Assembly: GCA_949825065.1 (NCBI GenBank)
Contig: OX463842.1
Span: 48,897,011 to 48,961,010 of the forward strand
DNA from: Odontocerum albicorne
Taxonomy: Eukaryota > Arthropoda > Insecta > Trichoptera > Odontoceridae
DNA: 64,000 nucleotides
Reading direction: 5' to 3'
Shown here: one piece after another, positions 12,455-24,969 of the stretch
How the letters are laid out: every line of letters begins with the position of its first letter
Position numbering within the stretch: position 1 is the first letter of the stretch
Translations under genes and position numbers: made by a program
The notes under the pieces: model-generated
Told to the model about the DNA's origin: nothing
Databases searched by the model: none
What the model saw: only the letters and a program-made list of their open reading frames with translations

Positions 12455-12620
12455 AGGGCTTATTGCCATGTGGTAAACTCTGCCAACCTAACACATCGAC
12501 GTGAAAGATGCTTTAAATGAAAACAAGAGTAGAACCTTTTTTTTATTCGGTACCGATGGAAATCGAACCCGCAATCCTTGAGTTACAAGGGGTCTTATTA
12601 AATAGGCCTCGAAGGTAAAA
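12455..12620 (-). mobile_element. tRNA-derived SINE, decayed
   Basis: Minus-strand copy. The tail GGGCTTATTGCCATGTGG is followed by a box-B-like ATCGAACCCGCAATCC and a box A remnant AATAGGCCTCGAAGG. Confidence 0.65.
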
Positions 12621-12639
12621 TAATCTAAATCATATTTTT

Positions 12640-13415
12640 TATTTGATCATCTATTTATATTAATGATACAGAAATTTGAACAGTTAATCAAATATTATTT
12701 CACTTTTTCACACAAAAATTATTTTCTTCAAAACAAAATATTTTACATTGTTATTATATTTGAGAAACACAGGATAGGCATGTAAAGTGACTCTTTTTAT
12801 ATTTTATCTAGCGTGTTTTCCCTAAACGTTGTCTTTGTAAAACGGCCCAATAAAATAAAAACTAGCTCAATTTCCATACAAATACAACGAAAACCGGCCT
12901 AGTTTATGCGGGGAACATCGGCGAAGAGGGTAAACCTACCAACCCCCTAACAATAATTACTCCGCAAGGGGTGCTCAAGGAGCACGCGTGTATTTAAATC
13001 TTATGATTTATAACGCGAGCCACCGTTGCGTGATTGCAACTCCGCTTTATGGGAAATGGAGGAAACTACCGTTTATGGGGTTTGTAATTAAATTAATGAT
13101 TTTTTCTTATGTTTTCTGAACAATTAATGAATGCGGAAGAAAGCGATGTTAGCTGAGCGCTCATTCTTTCGTTTCTCCACTGATGGGCAAACTTATAGAA
13201 ACATTTTCAACTTGATTTTTGTTTTTTTCTCCTCTTTTGTTTTCGTTTTCTTTTGTTTATATATTTTGATGAAATTACGGAGGAAAGATTATTTCATTAC
13301 ATTTTTATGTATCATAGTTTTCTTCTTTCTTATGTTTTTTACATTCACCCATTTAGCGTGAGTGTTCCTCGACATTATATACAAATAAACATAACATTGT
13401 AATTTGTTTTATCAA
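12640..13415. other. No recognised feature
   Basis: AT-rich. A T-rich 76-codon frame at 13131-13361 encodes only Phe/Val/Leu-rich low-complexity residues. Confidence 0.4.
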
Positions 13416-13419
13416 ACAC

Positions 13420-13510
13420 TATTTATTCCACTTTTTTTAACGGTATAACCCTACCGGTTTCAAGGCTTTCACCTCATCTTCAGGGGAGCACAAACAAGAC
13501 TCTTGTTTGT
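13420..13510 (-). mobile_element. Penelope-like 3' end with hammerhead-like core
   Basis: On the minus strand: CCCCTGAAGATGAGGTGAAA, then GCCTTGAAACCGGTAGGG, then TATACCGTTA and AAAAGTGGAATAAA. No coding sequence remains. Confidence 0.65.
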
Positions 13511-13794
13511 GAATGTCTTTAAACCTTCACAACGTCTTTAAAACTCTACGACGTTAATGCCTTAACTATACACAATGTAAATATAACATTAAAATTTTAA
13601 CACATTTAAATATAAATAACTTCGTTATTTTCATGCAATAATTTAAATTAGGCATTAGAATCACCTTTCAATTAAAGGATTAAACTAAAATGTACATAAA
13701 ACTCAAATTAATGTACATATAAAACAAATATTAAAAATATATTGGGTTCGAGTATTAATTTTGTCATGTAAAAAAATATTGTTATAGCTTTACA

Positions 13795-14290
13795 TACATT
13801 TCATCACGCCGTTTCCCTGCTGAAATATGCAGAGAGTATACAGGAGCAAATTTTCCTATCTCGAAATACATATGTCACCTGTTCCACATCCAAACACCTT
13901 CTCATATAGCTCCTTCGATTTCCCTTATTTCTTACTATCCTTCTGTTCTAACTCTATTCACTTGATCCAATCGCACTTTTAACTTATGACTAATGTGTTG
14001 AGCTAGAACAACAAGAAAACTCTGAAATAGTTTGGGCATGTAAAACGAATATGCAGGGAAAATTTGTGTGGACGATATGGTAGAGGAAGACCAAGGAATG
14101 TATGGTTGGATCAAGTGAATTATATGATATGTTGAAAGAAGGAAATGTAGAAAGTTAGGGACATCGTCCGAGTTGTATGATAAAGGCCATGGATATAGAC
14201 GAGGCGAAATGTGTGCGTCGAGGAAAATATTGGCATTCTGTTCTATCTGCCTACCCGGACAGGGAAACAGCGTGATGGTATGTATAAATA
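13795..14290. mobile_element. Two LINE-C 3' ends in head-to-head (inverted) arrangement
   Basis: 13795-14000 is a minus-strand and 14005-14290 a plus-strand copy of the LINE-C 3' region. The plus copy ends in ACAGGGAAACAGCGTGATGG. Both lack open frames. Confidence 0.65.
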
Positions 14291-14779
14291 TAATGTGAAA
14301 TTAAAAAAAAAACACGCTTTAGAACTCATTTAAATTGTGCGATTTCACAATAGTTGACGTCAGATTTAGGAATCAACAAAGTCGATCCAGAAGCGTTAAG
14401 GACCGCTTAAACTAGAGAAGAGCAACCAGAGCCATGCTGAGCAGGAGTGATCATAGCTTAACTTAGTCACGACTAATCTGGCAAAAGTGAGACGAACAAG
14501 AAGAAATACAAAATAGAAAAAAAACGAAGAAATAAAAGAAAGGGAAAGTTAGACAATTCACCTCGAATGTGCTATTCAAATCACGCGAGACAAGAAATAT
14601 GAATGCGCCTGATAAATTGGTTTTATACATGGGCTTGCTTAGTCCGTTGCCAGAATGGATATTAAATTGAGATTGGTTTCGTTATTATTGATGTAGGGGA
14701 AAATAAAGAAATAATTTAAACTTTTCGAATCAATTTTTTATGCGATTTACTGATAAAGGCTGTATGCGATTTATTGTGC

Positions 14780-15310
14780 GGATTTAGTTTATGGATCGAA
14801 AACTTAAGCATGCCAAGAATATAGATAGTCAATAATATTATTTTGGTGCCAACAATGATTTATTGGGAGTGAAACATGGACGTGGAAAAATACTTAAAGT
14901 AGCCGTATGAATGTTATAGTGATTATTGCATTGAGAATAATATATGGAGTGACAATGTTTGACAGAATATGGAATTAATGAATAAGGGTTGAATGTAAGC
15001 TCAAAGCTGATGTGTTTAATAAGATTAAGAGCACGCTGGAACGAATAAATGAAGAAAAACTAAGAAAACAGATGTATAGAGCCAAAGTGAGTGGAAGGCT
15101 GGAGAGATGAAGACTAAGTAAAATATAGTTGGATCAAGTGAATGATATTGTAAAAGAAGGAAAAGTAGAAAGTCATAGAAATCGTATAGGCTGCATGAGA
15201 AGGTGCATGGATGTGGAAGAGACTAAAGACGTATGTTGAAATAGGATAGTCTAGCGCTTAGTCCTCTCTGTCTACCCCGACAGGGAAATGGCGTGATGGT
15301 ATATATGTAT
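14780..15310 (+). mobile_element. LINE-C 3' end copy
   Basis: Decayed plus-strand sequence encoding, across frameshifts, the ALIYGSETW..., GRGRPR..., LDQVND-type segments. It ends in CGACAGGGAAATGGCGTGA, the conserved terminus shared by at least six copies. Confidence 0.7.
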
Positions 15311-15365
15311 GTATTTATCATGCTGAACTTAACTATATTACGACACTTGTTGTATATATTACAAC

Positions 15366-15545
15366 CTGGAGGGTTGGTTTATTACTATGCGGGAATATGT
15401 TCCAACTGCCAGAAAGATGTTCAAAAGACCTTAAGTGAAAGCCTGACTGGATATTTTTTTAATCCAGGATTTCAACTGGAATCGAACTTGCCACCCCCGC
15501 TTTGAGAGATAGGAGCTTAAGCAACTAAGCCACGGAGGTTATCTG
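15366..15545 (-). mobile_element. tRNA-derived SINE
   Basis: Minus-strand copy. GGAATCGAACTTGCCACCCC is a box B match in reverse and AAGCAACTAAGCCACGGAGG is box A. The tail is diverged. Confidence 0.65.
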
Positions 15546-15917
15546 CAATATTTTTTTTACTATTCTAGCCCCACATTTAAAGCATTCACCTATTTAAAAT
15601 ATTAAATTACTGGAGGACAGTAAAAAAATCGAGTTTTCTTTAAACAAAGTTAGCATGATAAACAGAAAAATGCGAACGAACGTTTGCAGAATGTGTACAA
15701 AGATGGCAAGTTGCGAAAAAATCTATAACGTGACTTGATATTCTACAATTGTAAGACCCCAAATCCCGAATTGATAGGGGTTAGAGGGGGTGAGATTGTG
15801 GAAAATTGGAAGAACGTTTAAGGGTTACTTTCACAAGTTATATCCTTTTATTTCAACGTATTTTCCAAGACTTGACTTTTTAATGACTTTTTCGTCAGAA
15901 ATAGTAAAATCTGTGTT

Positions 15918-16073
15918 TTTTTTGGCATGTGGCTAGTTCTGCCAATCAATCATATAGATATTAAAGATGATTTCAGTTATTACCAGACAAGTAAAACCTT
16001 TGGTAAATATTTGTGTCCCAACGAGAAATGAACTCGCAACACCCGGATCAGAAGGCAGGTGTCTTATTAACTA
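15918..16073 (-). mobile_element. tRNA-derived SINE interrupted by a MITE
   Basis: Minus-strand copy with tail GGCATGTGGCTAGTTCTGCC and box B-like AATGAACTCGCAACACC. It stops where the TA-flanked element at 16074 begins. Confidence 0.6.
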
Positions 16074-16607
16074 TACTCAAGAAAATGTACCATAGTCCCT
16101 GTGACGTTTGAAATGTCATGTCTCAAAGGGTAAAATAGTTTTTTTACAAATCGAATCGTTTTTTTTATAAACCGAAAAATAGTTTTTCTCTAAACTGACG
16201 TTTAAATTCCTATTTTTCATTATACTGACTCTAATATATTGTATGATTTGTATCTATCTTTGAATAGGTCAAATTTTAATTTTATGTATAAAAAAAATCG
16301 AAAATTCAATTATCGTATACCCCATCCTTAGTCAATGCAGACAAATGTAGTGACTTTTGACGAATGTCGCCAAATATTATTTGATTTTAACACACTGACA
16401 TATTTTTGCTAATTTGTAACAAGATGTATTAATTTGTCATTATTGTTAGTTTTATGTAATGTATTTACATAAACAACTTGCTATTTATTAGAATCGAATC
16501 TTATATTAAAGTTTATAAAGTAATTAAAATTACTGAACGTCATTACAAGATTGTATTGGGGAAAATTTGTGATACGTCACAGGGACCATGCTACACTTTC
16601 TTTAGTA
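16074..16607. mobile_element. TA-flanked MITE, ~37-bp terminal inverted repeats
   Basis: Left end TACTCAAGAAAATGTACCAT and right end (reverse complement) TACTAAAGAAAGTGTAGCAT continue as matching arms through GTCCCTGTGACGT. It is flanked by TA on both sides. 534 bases, no open frame; consistent with a non-autonomous Tc1/mariner-type element. Confidence 0.85.
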
Positions 16608-16739
16608 TAGAATACAAGAGTCGTCATACATCGTCATAAAGTGTTGAAATGACATTTTAAGTATAATTTAGAGGTCGCACTCTAATCTTAATATAATATT
16701 TGGATTTGAACGGATATGTTTTAACTTAACACAATTTAC

Positions 16740-17065
16740 AATACGCAAACGACTTACGATGTAGTGCTTAAGATGAAATAAGAAGCATTGAAATGGTTCG
16801 GCCACGTAGGAAGAATGTATAGTGAAAAATATAGAAACATAATCTTATACGGATAGTTAAGAAGATGCAAGAAGTTTGGGAAGACTCATGCCACGACCAA
16901 ATGAATAAAATTTGAAGAAATAATGAAAATCCTTTGTAATGGGAGGGTATACATGACGACGTATGTGAACGTGTCAAAAACGAAAATTATGAATCAGGAT
17001 AGAGTGAAGCTGGGATTTGTTGTCTGTCTATCATAATAGTGACATGGCGTGATGATTATGATGAT
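16740..17065 (+). mobile_element. LINE-C 3' fragment
   Basis: Plus-strand remnant with segments such as AAATGGTTCGGCCACGTAGG (GHV-type) and a terminal ACATGGCGTGATGATTATGA. Confidence 0.6.
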
Positions 17066-17306
17066 GACGAACATAGCACTGTTGTGATTTTGTATTATTG
17101 GTGCAAGCAGCTAACATTTTATCAAAGGTTACCCTTTGAAAAGAGAACCTCCAATAGGAGGTAGAAACTGTTGTCGCAGGGATTAATGTACTCGTATATG
17201 CATAAATAATGTATTATTAAATACAGCTAATATTTTACTTAAAGTAAACGTTTCACAAAATAAACAACCAAATAACATATCAATAAAATTGACAAAACAT
17301 CTTTAA

Positions 17307-17913
17307 CCCTTCGTTCCCTGTGATGTGTAACTAGTACATATTGCTTCTAAAAACGTTAATATCTCTATAAATATAATAAATACTGTGTTCAGATTTTAGG
17401 TATTCCTCCGTAATACATTTACGCATTGAATAAAAAAATATTAATAATAATAATTAGCACTCACCGGCCACATCAGAGATATTTCGTGAAAATCGGGAAT
17501 AAATTCATCAATATAATCAAACGTGTCCCAGTGTGTGACGTAGGTATATTCATTAAAAAAAACCGCTATGGGTGGGGAAGCGACGCTATTCACGTCTCAC
17601 TCTCACTCTTCTTCGGTATATGGAAATGTAAGAAATAGAATCTCAGTTCGCTTGCTTCTCTTGCTTCAGTAGCTTACGGGCATCCATTCGAGGTGGTCTC
17701 TTCGCTCGTTTTGTGAACGTCGACTGATTGTTTTTTTTCATGTTTTCAGCAATTAAATTTCTCATTATTATCACTTTTGACTTCAAATTTAATTTCTTTA
17801 AGCGATCGACTATGAATATTCTTATTTTTCCGATTTCAAATCGCTCATTTTTACACGTGTATTGAATACACAGCACCGGAACGCGCGGATTTTTTAGCAC
17901 AGGAAAGGAAAGG
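17307..17913. mobile_element. Non-autonomous TTAA-type (piggyBac-like) element, copy 2
   Basis: Flanked by intact TTAA on both sides (17303-17306 and 17914-17917). Ends are CCCTTCGTTCCCTGTG and CACAGGAAAGGAAAGG. 607 bases; the best preserved target duplication of the three copies. Confidence 0.9.
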
Positions 17914-17917
17914 TTAA

Positions 17918-18745
17918 GTATTTACCTATGCACAACTATTTGTTCCTATTACTATTACTATTTGTTTAACAACATTATAATTATAATAAATTTGCCAATT
18001 TGTAAATCGCCATTTCGCCGCCCAAAACCGTCTGATGGGTAGATGGAGTATTCATTTTCTAAGTTTTATTTTCCCTTATTATTGCAGGATAGAACCTTTT
18101 TCATGTACAGTGTACACTTTTACTTCTCATCGATTAAACTTAGGGCTTCCAAATCGGTAAAACGATTATTCTGAGAATTTAAAACTAAACAAAAATCGGT
18201 AATTCTATTTGACTAACCGGCTGGAAAATTGTTTTCTTAATATAGTCGTAGACATAGAGTAGGAAGAGTTGTGGATTTTAGTGCTATGCTCGTATATACA
18301 TAGGTCGCGTGTTCAAATCCCAAAACTCACAAGAATTTATTCATATTTGCATAACTTAAGTTCATAACGGTTTTCAATTATTTTTACATCTGAAAAAAAA
18401 ACCGGTTTCTTACATGTTAAAAATAACTGAAAACCGTTTTGTCGAATAAAGTGGTTAATTGAAAACCCTGGTTGAACCCTCGGTTATGAGGGCATTGTAA
18501 TGACTCTCACCTTCCATAAAACTCTTCGGTTTTGGCTTTGTGCATGGCTTCTTGAAAAGTTTACCTTGTTACCAACTTCGCGTGACCATTCCAACTGTTG
18601 GGTTCACAATTTAATTTCCTTGTGACATTCAAATTTTAATAATTTAACTATTAGTATCATCTGCACATTGTACGCGTTTAAATATATACATATAAATATA
18701 TACTCATTCAAATAAAGAAGAAGAAATAGGTAGACGTTATAAAGG
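17918..18745. other. No recognised gene; one tRNA-like promoter remnant
   Basis: 18300-18325 (GGTCGCGTGTTCAAATCCC) resembles a box B, but no tRNA fold or matching tail is visible. Confidence 0.35.
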
Positions 18746-18747
18746 TG

Positions 18748-18995
18748 TGCAAAAGAATGAAGTGGTTATGGGCAGGACACATAGCCAGAATGTCCGACTC
18801 CCGATGGACATCCGAAATAATCTAATGGTACCCAAGAAGCATAAAGAGGCCCAGAAGAAGACCGAAGGTACGCTGGATAGATGAAATCAGGAAGCATGAC
18901 AGCATCACATGGCATCAACGAGCAAAAAACCGAACTATTTGGAGTCAACTTGGGGAGACCTTCATCCAGCAGTGGATCGACCCTGGTTGACAATG
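18748..18995 (+). mobile_element. LINE-D reverse transcriptase C-terminal tail
   Basis: The plus strand encodes MKWLWAGHIARMSDSRWTSE, then KRPRRRPKVRWIDEIRKH and WSQLGETFIQQWIDPG. This is the GHxxRM...RRxRxRWxD-type tail of insect LINEs, with one stop in the middle. A related minus-strand copy is at 25315. Confidence 0.8.
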
Positions 18996-19019
18996 ATGAT
19001 GATGACGATTCAAATAAAT

Positions 19020-19900
19020 AATAAAAGATAAATTAAAATCACAGAAACTGGAGCAGGTTAGTGACATTGAAAGAAGGGTAGTGACAGGGAACAAGGCAAA
19101 TGGAGCACTTCATGTAATATACAATATTAAATGAAGCAAAAATGAAATAAATAATATAATAGTGTGTTGGTGTCCACCTTGACTTATTGAAGTAAAACTT
19201 GGACTTGGCAGTAGTAGAATAAAAGCAAGATTAATGCTGCTAGCATAACGAAAAAATGTGGATTGTGGATATGAATGGTGTTTTAATAAGATGAAGATTG
19301 GAGTTTTAAGATAGTTTGGACATGTGGAAACAATGAACCACGTAATAATGACTAGGCGAGTATACCTACAAGCTAGAAGTGCAAGGTGTGTGTGGAGATC
19401 AAAGAAAACATGTCTGGATCTAACGGATCAGATTTTGAATTAAGGTTAAATGAAAAGTATGAATTATAAAATATTGTGCATGATGAGATGTATGAATGTT
19501 AGTACATGATGAGATGAGATTGTACTTGATGAGACGAGTTTATACATAATGAGATGAGATGAAATGTATGCAAAAATTGTTTGCTTGCATGGAAATGTTT
19601 GAAGTATTCTGCGATGGTTTCGGCAAGTGAAACTAATAATGAGGAAAGATTAACAAAATAAATACACACATATTGCAAATTTGTGCGAAAGGCGTGGTAG
19701 AGGAAGATCCAAAAAAGTGTGATTTGATCAAGTGTGTGTGATTGTTTAAAAGAAGGAAACGTAGACACTCAGAGAATTTGTAAAAGTGTGAGGAAGGTTG
19801 TGGAATAGACGAATTATGTGTCGAAATATGAAAGTTTTGTGCTCTGTCCTCTCTGCGTACCCTAGTAGAAAAGTAGTGTGATGGTATCTATGTATCTTTG
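19020..19900 (+). mobile_element. LINE-C 3' end copy, strongly decayed
   Basis: Contains ALIYGVRLGLGSSRIK-like decayed segments and a terminal AGTAGTGTGATGGTATCTA matching the LINE-C end. Confidence 0.55.
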
Positions 19901-19904
19901 AAAT

Positions 19905-21150
19905 ATGACATAGCTTATTATTCGAGCTACATCATTAAATCTGAAGTAAAATCTGCCCCTTTCGTTCATCGATCATCTTGAAAGTTGTTACAGTTATTGT
20001 CTCTCGTGCCTTTTACACACCAGTATATGTAATCTCGTTATTTTCGAAAATAAAGCATTTGGTAAACGAAGTGTAATGTCTCTTACATGAAAGGAAGCTG
20101 TTAAATTAAGTTTTACAGGAAATTACAATGCAGCAAAATTGTCTAAACAACTTCAAAACTGCATTACAGCACGTCTCGTAAATCCCGCTTAAACAATGCT
20201 TCCCCCTAAATCGGGAAGAATGCGGCGCAGGAAAGGAAAATAGGGGAACAAGGGAATAAAAGTCTCCTTAGAGGCAATTACTTTTTGATACTCCGCTTCT
20301 TGAAAAATTTCGTTTTTATGCGTGCCACGTTTACGGTTTTACATTATTTTATTTTTCAGTCTTAGCCTATTGCCTAGATAAAACTCTTTTAGGGGTATGT
20401 TTTTGCTTTTTTTTTGTTTATGGATGAACAACTTTACAATAATAATAATAATAAGAAAAAAAAAAACAATTCCTACTCCATCATTTAGAAAATAGACAAT
20501 TCTCACGAATGCTCTAATTCGGGTTTCAAATAACTTTTATTAACATAAAAAAAATATTACAAAATAATTTGAGTATTACATAAAATACTTCTACGCATTT
20601 GCATATATTTAGATCAACACATTTGGTAAGCAAACCGCAGAAAACTTACTACTGGAAGTATATGTAACACATTCGGCCTTAGGTGGAGTGAAGTTAGGAG
20701 CATTTTGTTTCTTTTACTATAATTTGTTGTCCGGACAGCACTAAAAATTGATATTCACTCTGAAAGGCTGATTACTACTGCTGACGACCAAATCAAAGCT
20801 TTCATAGAGAATAACTAGCGTTCTACGTCACGATATATTGGTGTAGATATTGAATATATCGAAATCTGCCAACCACGGAAATTTTGTGCAATTTTGCGTT
20901 TGAATTTGACCAATGAAATGAAATTACTTTCCGGATAACGCAAAATAATTTCGCACTCGTTGCACACTAATTTCGCACGCTCTACAATTATTTTTTTGTG
21001 TTAATTTGGCTCTATCTCTAAACTAAATGGAGCATATAATGTATTGAAATATAAAATCACACTATGTAAAAAGTATAAAATGACTATAGATAATAGTATG
21101 GGGATGCCCACATTGACGTATGAAAGTTAAACCTAGACTAGGCTGAAGAC
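19905..21150. other. No recognised feature
   Basis: AT-rich, closed in all frames. Confidence 0.4.
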
Positions 21151-21151
21151 T

Positions 21152-21345
21152 AGACCTGATTGTAAGACGCTAGTCTGCCGATACCGAGGTTGCGTGTTCG
21201 ATCCCCGCTGGAATCTAGATTTAAAATAAATGGGATTCCACCTCTGGTTTTCCCTTAGGGCATATTAAAACATATTTCTGGTTGGCTGGAAGAGATTGTC
21301 ACATGGCAATAAACTCGCCAGATAAATAAAAAAAAATAAAGATAA
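21152..21345 (+). mobile_element. tRNA-derived SINE, LINE-A-like tail
   Basis: Box B-like GAGGTTGCGTGTTCGATCCC, middle AGGGCATATTAAAACATATT, tail GGCTGGAAGAGATTGTCACA and an A/T-rich end. Box A is partly lost. One of the better copies. Confidence 0.8.
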
Positions 21346-21381
21346 AAGTAATATCTAAGTTGCGGAGATGTGTTCATTAGA

Positions 21382-21512
21382 ATAAAATATGGAGTGTTAA
21401 TATATGAGAGATGGCGAAACATGGAGTGTTAATGTATGAGAGATGGCGAAATATGGAGTGTTAATATATGAGAGATGGTGAAATATGGAGTGTTAATATA
21501 TGATAGTTGGCA
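21382..21512. repeat. 33-bp tandem repeat, four units
   Basis: Unit ATATGGAGTGTTAATATATG plus AGAGATGGCGAA; four copies with few differences. Confidence 0.85.
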
Positions 21513-22149
21513 AAATAAAGAGATCAGTAACGAATGCGGTCGTCAATTCAAAGTATACTTGTAACGCTATTCAAAACGAACGTAATTTACCAGAAAGTAG
21601 TATAATAGCTTTAATATTAACGGGGAAAATAATTTGGTGAGCGAAATAATTGCTAGCCATATTTTTCATATAAGTTCTTTCAAGCCTCATCCAGATGCAT
21701 TTCCTAAATGCCTTTTGCAAATTAAATGAAATTGGTGCTCTAGAGGTGATATCTCATAACAATGGATGAAATTTCTGTCTTCAAACTAAAAATTTTGCTA
21801 ACTTTTTAAAGTTTTTTTTTATGTACTAATATGAAACGTTATTTCGTTATTAGTTATTATTCAATATTTTTATTACTTTTCAATAATATTCATCATTTAA
21901 ATTATTGGTTTGCCGATATTGTTTTATTTTATGTGAGAATTTAATTAATTAAGATAAAATCTATTTATATTTTATGCAGGCCATAAAGAAAGATACTTAA
22001 GTAGCCAACTATCGTAAAATGCTTTTTCTGCATACTATTGCCCTATGTGGTTAGTTCAGTGTTATGTGGTTAATTTAATGACTGCGTTTTGAAAAAAAGA
22101 AATGCAAGAAAAGCCGATTGTTAAACGAATGCTAAACGAATGTTTAATT

Positions 22150-22955
22150 AAGCCGAATGTTGAACAAATACAAATATTGAGTTTATGTGAATGATGAAAA
22201 TATCTAAATATTGAGCATAGCTGAATGTTGCATGTACTGAAAATATATTAATGTTGAACAAATACAAATATTGAGTTTATCTGAATGATGAAAATATCTA
22301 AATATTGAGCATATCTGAATGTTGAATGTATCAAAATACGTATTGAAAATATATTAATGTTGAACAAATACAAATATTGAGTTTATCTGAATGATGAAAA
22401 TATCTAAATATTGAGCATAGCTGAATGTTGCATGTACTGAAAATATATTAATGTTGAACAAATACAAATATTGAGTTTATCTGAATGATGAAAATATCTA
22501 AATATTGAGCATATCTGAATGTTGAATGTATCAAAATACGTCTTGAAAATATATTAATGTTGAACAAATACAAATATTGAGTTTATCTGAATGATGAAAA
22601 TATCTAAATATTGAGCATAGCTGAATGTTGCATGTACTGAAAATATATTAATGTTGAACAAATACAAATATTGAGTTTATCTGAATGATGAAAATATCTA
22701 AATATTGAGCATAACTGAATGTTGAATGTATCAAAATACGTATTGAAAATATATTAATGTTGAACAAACACAAATATTGAGTTTATCTGAATGATGAAAA
22801 CATCTAAATATTGAGCATACCTGAATGTTGAATGTATCAAAAGACGTACTGAAAATACATTAATGTTGAACAAATACAAATATTGAGTTTATCTGAATGA
22901 GGAACATATCAAAATATTGAGATTATGTAAATGAATATAGGAAATGTCTTAAAAA
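22150..22955. repeat. Higher-order tandem array with alternating 94- and 106-bp monomers
   Basis: The landmark TGAACAAATACAAATATTGA recurs at 22161, 22255, 22361, 22455, 22561, 22655, 22761 and 22867. Spacings are 94, 106, 94, 106, 94, 106 and 106 (one copy reads CAAACA). The short form has GCATGTACTGAAAAT, the long form GAATGTATCAAAATACGT. The basic sub-unit is ATCTAAATATTGAGCATATC-like, ~30 bp. Confidence 0.92.
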
Positions 22956-22961
22956 AAATTA

Positions 22962-23135
22962 ACCTGGCGAGTTCATTGCCATTTGGAAATCTCTTCCAAC
23001 CAATCAGAAATATGTTTTAATGCCCCCTAAGTGTAAACCAGACTGGAATCCCATTAAAAAAAATCTGGGTTCCAGCGGTGATCGAACCAACAACTTCCGG
23101 ATCGGCAGACAAGCGTTTTACCACCAGGCAACGGA
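22962..23135 (-). mobile_element. tRNA-derived SINE inserted in the tandem array
   Basis: Minus-strand copy: tail AACCTGGCGAGTTCATTGCC, box B GGTGATCGAACCAACAACTT, box A TTTTACCACCAGGCAACGG. Array-type sequence (AATATTGAGCATATCTGAA) resumes immediately after it, so the SINE landed in the satellite. Confidence 0.85.
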
Positions 23136-23345
23136 AAATATTGAGCATATCTGAAAGTGGAATGTTTCTAAATATTGAGAATATCTAAATAAATAGTGAA
23201 ATTATCTTAATGTCGATCAAATCTAAATATTGAACATACCTGAATGAAAGATTTATCCAAATATTGAGAACATATAAATAAAAGTTGACAATATCTAATT
23301 ATTGAGGATATCTTAATGTTGAATATATTTAACATATATTGGAAA
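23136..23345. repeat. Degenerate remainder of the tandem array
   Basis: AATATTGAGNATATCTAAAT-type sub-units continue with decreasing order. Confidence 0.75.
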
Positions 23346-23375
23346 TTACATTTAAATTTTGTTCGAATATATTAT

Positions 23376-23880
23376 AAAGGGTCTTTTAAATTGAGCGGTT
23401 TTTCTCGAACTTGCCTGGATCTTGTGACATTTGAAAAATGTAATGTATGACATTTATAAAAATGAAGGTTTATACAATACAACAACGCGTTCAAATTGTT
23501 GAATTATTTTATGTATTGTAATCTCCGGAAACGGTGATGTTAATTGTCCACAAAGATCATGTGATCTGACACCGTTGGACTATTTTCTCTGAGGTTACGT
23601 GAAAAGCCAGGTCTATAAGAATGACCCCCAATCAATTTCTAAGCTGAAGGACAAAATTATTCGCGTTCTTGGTGAGTTAGAACCGCAATTATGCCAAATT
23701 GTCATCCAAAATTTTGATAAAAGGGTGGACATCTATGGAGTTTTTTCTTGTTTTTAAATGTCATACATTATACTTCAATGACCAATAAAAAGTTTTTTTG
23801 AAATCAAAGCAAATAGTGTGTTATATTCAAGAATTAAAAAAAATAGAATTAAAAAACCGCTAAATTTGAAAGACGCTTTA
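23376..23880 (+). mobile_element. Mariner-like element, internally deleted (family 2, copy 1)
   Basis: Ends AGGGTCTTTTAAATTGAGCG and the inverted match CGCTAAATTTGAAAGACGCT. A start (MKVYTIQQRVQIVELF) is fused near 23520 to a C-terminal part with CDLTPLDYFL at about 23560, which carries the third catalytic Asp; the following Trp codon is TGA. The middle of the transposase is missing. Confidence 0.8.
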
Positions 23881-23884
23881 TATC

Positions 23885-24595
23885 GAAAAGTTTGTGTGTT
23901 TCACGTTTCCCTCAAAATATAAAAACAGGTTTTAGGTTGGATACTGTTTGCACATGTGTCCATCCATTACATAAAATATATCGTACAAACCAGATTTATT
24001 GATAAGCAAAATAAATATAAAAGCCATCAAACCTTTGACCCAAATTTTTGACCTATGATTTGATGTCGAAAGAAGAAATATACGTCAACTTTTATAAAAT
24101 AATATATTTGATGAAAAGATAAGAAAAACCAGAAGAGTTTAAACGTACTAAGTGAAATTTGTATTTTTGTGGTAACGAGGAAAATCAACTTGAGGATGGT
24201 AAATTTTATTTTTGAAGCTTTTACATGAACGTGTTCCTACTTCAAGACGATCGTAAATAGTTACCTTTAGCACTTTCATTTGCGAACTTTTTATTTTATT
24301 TGACGCCAACATCTTCTCACGAATTTGCATTTTTGAATCCAGACGTTTTTTGGAATCTTTATTGTACTTTCAACGTTGGATACCAGTTTACCTTGAATTC
24401 GGTGATACTTTGCAATAAAGATAAAATGCAACAAATGCAAAATTTTGAAATATTCCAACTAACTGGGAGTGCCTTTCCTTAACAATAAAATTTTAAATCT
24501 CATTTTTACATCTCCTTAATTTTCTCTCATTTGCTTCTGTTCCAAATCCATTTATTAGGTATAATCACATTTTCATTCTCTCGATCAAATCTTAT
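23885..24595. other. No recognised feature
   Basis: AT-rich, no motif-bearing frame. Confidence 0.4.
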
Positions 24596-24599
24596 ATAT

Positions 24600-24730
24600 C
24601 TATCACGTATCTTACTTTATACGAAATATCACGTTTTTACCACTCTTGTCAACCATTCGTTCGACATGCCCAAACTATCTAAGAGCATTTTTCCCCAAAT
24701 TACTAACATAATGCATGATTTTATTTTTCT
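24600..24730 (-). mobile_element. LINE-C fragment
   Basis: CGACATGCCCAAACTATCTAA is the reverse complement of the TTAGATAGTTTGGGCATGT-type block common to LINE-C copies (for example 55070). Confidence 0.5.
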
Positions 24731-24969
24731 CATTGCTACATCTGGTGGTCTTCTTCCTTAAAAAAACCATTTCTTCTAACCAACCAGCTTATCTGTGATA
24801 TGTAAAATTGTTTAAATCTATGGTAGATTAAAAAAATATCTCTAAACAATAATGGCAGAATCAGAGAAAATGAATTCATGAACAAAGAAGAGAAAGAAAG
24901 GAAACGTAGGATGAAGAGATATTCTGAGTAATGTGATATGTTTTAATTATCTCTCCAAAGTGCATAGGG

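Noticed and set aside
13131..13361. Possible membrane protein of 76 residues
   Set aside because: The hydrophobic residues come from a T-rich low-complexity stretch.
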